DNA of 8,808 nt, from contig JACRCB010000167.1 in NCBI GenBank assembly GCA_016219165.1, positions 1 to 8,808 of the forward strand, given 5' to 3'. A model generated the notes under the pieces. The model was not told the DNA's origin. It saw only the letters and a list, made by a program, of their open reading frames with translations, and searched no databases. The position numbers and the translations under genes are program-made. Shown here one piece after another: positions 6,396-8,808 of this stretch. The stretch's first letter is position 1. Every line of letters begins with the position of its first letter. Source of the DNA: Deltaproteobacteria bacterium. GTDB lineage: Bacteria; Desulfobacterota; GWC2-55-46; DRQE01.

Positions 6396-6595
6396 GTGCA
6401 GAAAAACTTGACGCGCCGTCTTTGCGAGCCCTGAAACAAGTTCAGGGCAGGCTCCGCGAAGCAATCCCCCGCCACCTTTCCGTCATTGCGAGGAGCGGTT
6501 GCGAGCCCCTGATTAAATAATGGACAGGTATCAGGGGCTCGCAACCGCAAAAATCGCTCCTCGCAATGACAGAAGTGGACTTTTTCCGCACCCTG
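6392..6595. mobile_element. MITE-like palindromic element (copy 1)
   Basis: This 204-bp element is bounded by terminal inverted repeats: CAGGGTGCAGAAAAA (6392-6406) and TTTTTCCGCACCCTG (6581-6595), matching at 14 of 15 positions. Inside are a short hairpin, CCCTGAAACAAGTTCAGGG (6429-6447), and a long stem of about 32 bp. Its left arm is 6482-6513 and its right arm 6530-6570, with a 7-nt bulge in the right arm. No open reading frame encodes a transposase, so movement would need a helper in trans. Sequences of the ATTGCGAGGAGCGGTTGCGAG type recur as dispersed repeats in several bacterial lineages (general knowledge). TAATTAG at 6385-6391 and 6604-6610 might be remnants of a target duplication, but the right copy is 8 nt away from the tip. 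Confidence 0.65.
6482..6570. repeat. Long imperfect hairpin within element copy 1
   Basis: The left arm GTCATTGCGAGGAGCG (6482-6497) continuing to CCCCTGAT (6513) pairs with the right arm from ATCAGGGG (6530) to CGCAATGAC (6570). A 16-nt loop (6514-6529) separates them and a 7-nt A-rich bulge interrupts the right arm. In RNA this would be a very stable structure downstream of the zinc-ribbon gene, able to protect or stop transcripts. Confidence 0.85.
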
Positions 6596-6598
6596 TCA

Positions 6599-6628
6599 GG
6601 TGATAATTAGGGGTGGGGTGATAATTAG
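6599..6628. repeat. Direct repeat GGTGATAATTAG, two copies
   Basis: GGTGATAATTAG occurs at 6599-6610 and 6617-6628, a period of 18 bp, directly outside the right end of the MITE-like element. It also shares TAATTAG with the left flank of the element. Confidence 0.75.
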
Positions 6629-6676
6629 TGAGTAGTACAACATTTTTAAATTGGCGTGACAAAAAAATAAGAGTTA

Positions 6677-6706
6677 TTGACTTTAGCCGCGTTATCCGGC
6701 GATAAT
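6677..6706 (+). promoter_or_regulatory. Sigma70-type promoter of the TMTC-like gene
   Basis: TTGACT (6677-6682) and GATAAT (6701-6706) are separated by 18 bp, and each box matches the consensus at 5 of 6 positions. Transcription would begin near 6713, after the TTG and the first ATG of the longest open frame. This makes ATG 6734 the likely start of the downstream gene. Confidence 0.6.
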
Positions 6707-6733
6707 ATGCGGTTTAGGGGTGAGGGACGGGCT

Positions 6734-8611
6734 ATGGGACAGAAAAAGCTCAAAGAGGAAAGAAGGGAAAGAAACAGGGCGGGCCTGGGAAATAACGGTC
6801 CTGCCGCTGCCGCAGGGAGTAACCGCGCCGGCAGGGCCGGCCGGACAACCGGCGATACCGTTATCTTTGCCGCGGCCGTTGTTTTGGCCGCCATAGCCTT
6901 CTTCGTCTTCATGCAGTCCCTGGGCTACGATTTCGTGATATGGGACGATAACATCCTTATTTCCGAAAACCGCAATATCCGCACGCTGGACCTGAAGTCT
7001 CTGAAATGGGCATTGACGAGCGTCGGCATCACGACATGGTATCCCGTAACGCTTATTTCCTTCGCGATAGATTACGCCGTATGGGGGCAGGACGCGCAGG
7101 GTTTCCATCTCACCAACATCATTTTCCACTCGCTTAACGTCTTTCTGGTTTTTATCCTGACCGTCCGGCTTGTGGAACACGCGGACCCGGCCGCCGCGGC
7201 CGGAGGCCTGAACAAAAAGGCCTTCATCGCGGCGCTTACCACGGCCCTGCTGTTCGGCCTGCATCCGCTCAGAATCGAATCGGTAGTCTGGATAGCCGAA
7301 AGAAAGGATGTCCTTTACGGTTTCTTCTTCCTCCTGAGTATCCTCGCCTATCTCAGGTACGTCTCTTCAGACGGTTCGAAGAAGAAGGCGTTTTACTACG
7401 CATCCGTTGCACTTTTCGCAATGTCGCTTATGAGCAAACCCATGGCCATAACCCTTCCGTTGGTGCTTCTCATCCTCGATTTCTATCCGCTCGACAGGCT
7501 TCCGTCCAGATTGGGGATTGCCGGCACAAAAAGGGTGCTGCTCGAAAAACTGCCGTTTTTCGCGTTGACCGGTCTGGTGGCCGTCATAACGGTATGGACC
7601 AATCAGGAGGGAGGGGCTATAAAGAAGTCCCCGTTCTTTACGCGCATCCTCGTGTCCGCGTGGGGGTACATATTCTATATTTATAAAACCATAGCGCCGA
7701 TTGACCTCGCGCCGTTCTATCCGTATCCTTCGGACGTGTCCTTCCTGTCCGTTGAATATTCAGGGGCCTTTATAGCGTTCTGCGCAATCACCGCCGTGAG
7801 CGTTCTTTTATTGAAAAAGACGAGACTTTATTCGGCCGCATGGTTTTATTACGCGATTACGCTCGTGCCGGTGATAGGGATAGTCCCCATAGGCGGATTC
7901 GCCGCGGCCAACCGCTACACCTATCTTCCTATCCTCGGTCTTCTTATCCCGGTGGGCCTTGCGGCCGGCGCGGCTTTCGAAAGGTATCCGAAAAGACACA
8001 TCCGCGCGCTAATAGCCGGCGCGGTCCTCATCGTATCGGCCGCGTACGCGGCCTCAACCGTCAGGCAGACGCCCGTCTGGAAGGACACCATAACCCTCTG
8101 GTCATATCAGATGGAACTCTACCCCGGCAGGGTGCCGATAGCCTACAATAACCGGGGGCTTGCCTATGCCAAGAGGGGCGACTACAGGCAGGCGATTGAG
8201 GATTACACCGTGGCCACACGGCTCGACCCCAAGGCCGCGCGGCCTTACAATAACCGTGGGAACACCTACATAAGCCTGAAAGATTATAAGCACGCCGTGG
8301 AGGATTACACGGAGGCTATCAAGAACAACCCTCGTCTTACGCAGGCCTACAACAACCGTGGGAACGCCTACGCGTCCCTCAAGGAGTTCGAAAAGGCCCT
8401 CGCGGACTATAAGGTCGTGCTCAAGTTCGACCCCAAAAACGGGATGGCCTATTACAACCTCGCGCTTACATACGCGAAATTAGGCAATAAGGAAGAGGCG
8501 GTCGTCAATTTTAGAATGGCGGCCGCCCTGGGATTCAGGCAGGCGCGGGAGTATCTTAAGAAGAAGGCTGACGCAGCCGCGGCCACCCGTCCCGGATCGC
8601 GGCGCCCCTGA
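6734..8611 (+). CDS. Multi-spanning membrane protein with C-terminal TPRs (TMTC-like, putative GT-C glycosyltransferase)
   Basis: The 625-residue protein (from ATG 6734, with GAGGGA at 6722-6727) has a basic cytoplasmic N-terminus. Roughly 11 hydrophobic segments follow between residues 43 and 442, for example 43-61, 125-147, 193-210, 344-360 and 423-442. Typical TMTC-like landmarks are an Asp-Asp pair after the first segment (71-72, WDDN), HLTNIIFHSLNVFLVF, FGLHPLRIESVVWIAERKD (about 174-192), DLAPFYPYP (about 324-332) and ANRYTYLPILGL. The C-terminus holds about four TPR units (468-603), each with the YNNRGxAY or related helix pattern, and a charged tail. Eukaryotic TMTC proteins are GT-C O-mannosyltransferases. 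Bacterial relatives are mostly uncharacterised, so a lipid-linked-sugar transferase is inference from fold. The gene stands alone between two palindromic repeats. Confidence 0.75.
   Translation: MGQKKLKEERRERNRAGLGNNGPAAAAGSNRAGRAGRTTGDTVIFAAAVVLAAIAFFVFMQSLGYDFVIWDDNILISENRNIRTLDLKSLKWALTSVGITTWYPVTLISFAIDYAVWGQDAQGFHLTNIIFHSLNVFLVFILTVRLVEHADPAAAAGGLNKKAFIAALTTALLFGLHPLRIESVVWIAERKDVLYGFFFLLSILAYLRYVSSDGSKKKAFYYASVALFAMSLMSKPMAITLPLVLLILDFYPLDRLPSRLGIAGTKRVLLEKLPFFALTGLVAVITVWTNQEGGAIKKSPFFTRILVSAWGYIFYIYKTIAPIDLAPFYPYPSDVSFLSVEYSGAFIAFCAITAVSVLLLKKTRLYSAAWFYYAITLVPVIGIVPIGGFAAANRYTYLPILGLLIPVGLAAGAAFERYPKRHIRALIAGAVLIVSAAYAASTVRQTPVWKDTITLWSYQMELYPGRVPIAYNNRGLAYAKRGDYRQAIEDYTVATRLDPKAARPYNNRGNTYISLKDYKHAVEDYTEAIKNNPRLTQAYNNRGNAYASLKEFEKALADYKVVLKFDPKNGMAYYNLALTYAKLGNKEEAVVNFRMAAALGFRQAREYLKKKADAAAATRPGSRRP
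8118..8536 (+). other. TPR domain region of the TMTC-like protein
   Basis: Four consecutive 34-residue units start near codons for AYNNRGLAYAKRGDY, PYNNRGNTYISLKDY, AYNNRGNAYASLKEF and AYYNLALTYAKLGNK. The first three are very alike at the DNA level too (AACCGTGGGAACNCCTAC is shared by units 2 and 3), pointing to fairly recent internal duplication. TPRs mediate protein-protein contact and would face the compartment opposite to or beside the last membrane segment. Confidence 0.8.
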
Positions 8612-8644
8612 CTAAGGAACCTCTGATTAATTCCCTGACCTGAC

Positions 8645-8808
8645 TTTGCGAGTCCTGAAACAATGCTGAAACAAGTTCAGCACAAGGTTCAGGACAGGCT
8701 CCGCGAAGCAACCCCGCCGCCGCCTTTCTGTCATTGCGAGGAGCGGTTGCGAGGCGAAGCCGAAGCAAACTATGGGATTCCTCGCTCCGCTCGGAACAGG
8801 CTCCGCAA
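8645..8808. repeat. Palindromic repeat, diverged copy 2 (runs off window)
   Basis: Positions 8645-8753 align with 6421-6505 of copy 1: TTTGCGAG, CCTGAAACAA, CAGGCTCCGCGAAGCAA and CATTGCGAGGAGCGGTTGCG are all shared. Copy 2 carries about 23 extra nt inside the first hairpin, which form a second hairpin, GCTGAAACAAGTTCAGC, nested within the outer TCCTGAA/TTCAGGA arms. After 8753 the two copies diverge. Copy 2 continues with GCGAAGCCGAAGC and CCTCGCTCCGCTCGG motifs of the same style to the window end. No coding sequence is supported in 8612-8808. Confidence 0.8.

Noticed and set aside
6421..6600. Repeat region considered as a CRISPR array
   Set aside because: There are no regularly spaced identical direct repeats with unique spacers. 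The similarity is between inverted arms and between two distant copies.
8556..8768. Minus-strand open frame over the right-hand repeat
   Set aside because: It lies over the end of the TMTC-like gene and the palindromic repeat; the translation is repeat-derived and has no domain features.

Overview
The window looks like a chromosomal segment from an uncultured or little-studied Gram-negative bacterium, most likely of the Deltaproteobacteria (Desulfobacterota) or Nitrospirota type. This rests on the core order fabG-acpP-fabF-rpiB-glyA, which is typical of those groups, and on a GC-rich genome that still uses ATA for Ile, AGG for Arg and GGG for Gly very often. The lineage call is inference, because no rRNA or other marker is present.

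Region 1 (1-165): the 5' end of an IS1595/ISXO2-type transposase gene runs leftward off the window. Its promoter sits in an inverted repeat that ends about 25 bp before fabG. Region 2 (166-4630): a housekeeping block for type II fatty-acid synthesis (fabG, acpP, fabF), followed by rpiB (pentose phosphate interconversion) and glyA (serine/glycine and one-carbon units). fabF, rpiB and glyA are separated by only 7-9 nt and look co-transcribed. acpP stands apart: it has its own strong sigma70-type promoter and a stem-loop plus U-tract terminator before fabF, which fits the high level of acyl carrier protein that cells need.

Region 3 (4631-5990): a clearly AT-richer accessory gene for an AAA+ ATPase with a C-terminal winged-helix-like part, probably acquired horizontally and placed directly after glyA. 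Region 4 (5992-6391): two small overlapping genes, a DUF3343 (Se/S-carrier-like) protein and a four-cysteine zinc-ribbon protein.

Region 5 (6392-6628): a 204-bp MITE-like element with 15-bp terminal inverted repeats and a very long internal hairpin, abutting the stop codon of the zinc-ribbon gene. Region 6 (6677-8611): a membrane protein of the TMTC-like type (multi-spanning GT-C-like part plus C-terminal TPRs), driven by its own promoter, which lies inside the longest possible reading frame and moves the start to 6734. Region 7 (8612-8808): a second, diverged copy of the palindromic repeat with a hairpin nested in a hairpin, running off the window.

There is no CRISPR array, tRNA, rRNA or recognisable multi-gene defence system. 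The least explained parts are the orphan ATPase, the DUF3343/zinc-ribbon pair and the palindromic repeat family, where the two copies show a compensatory base-pair change.
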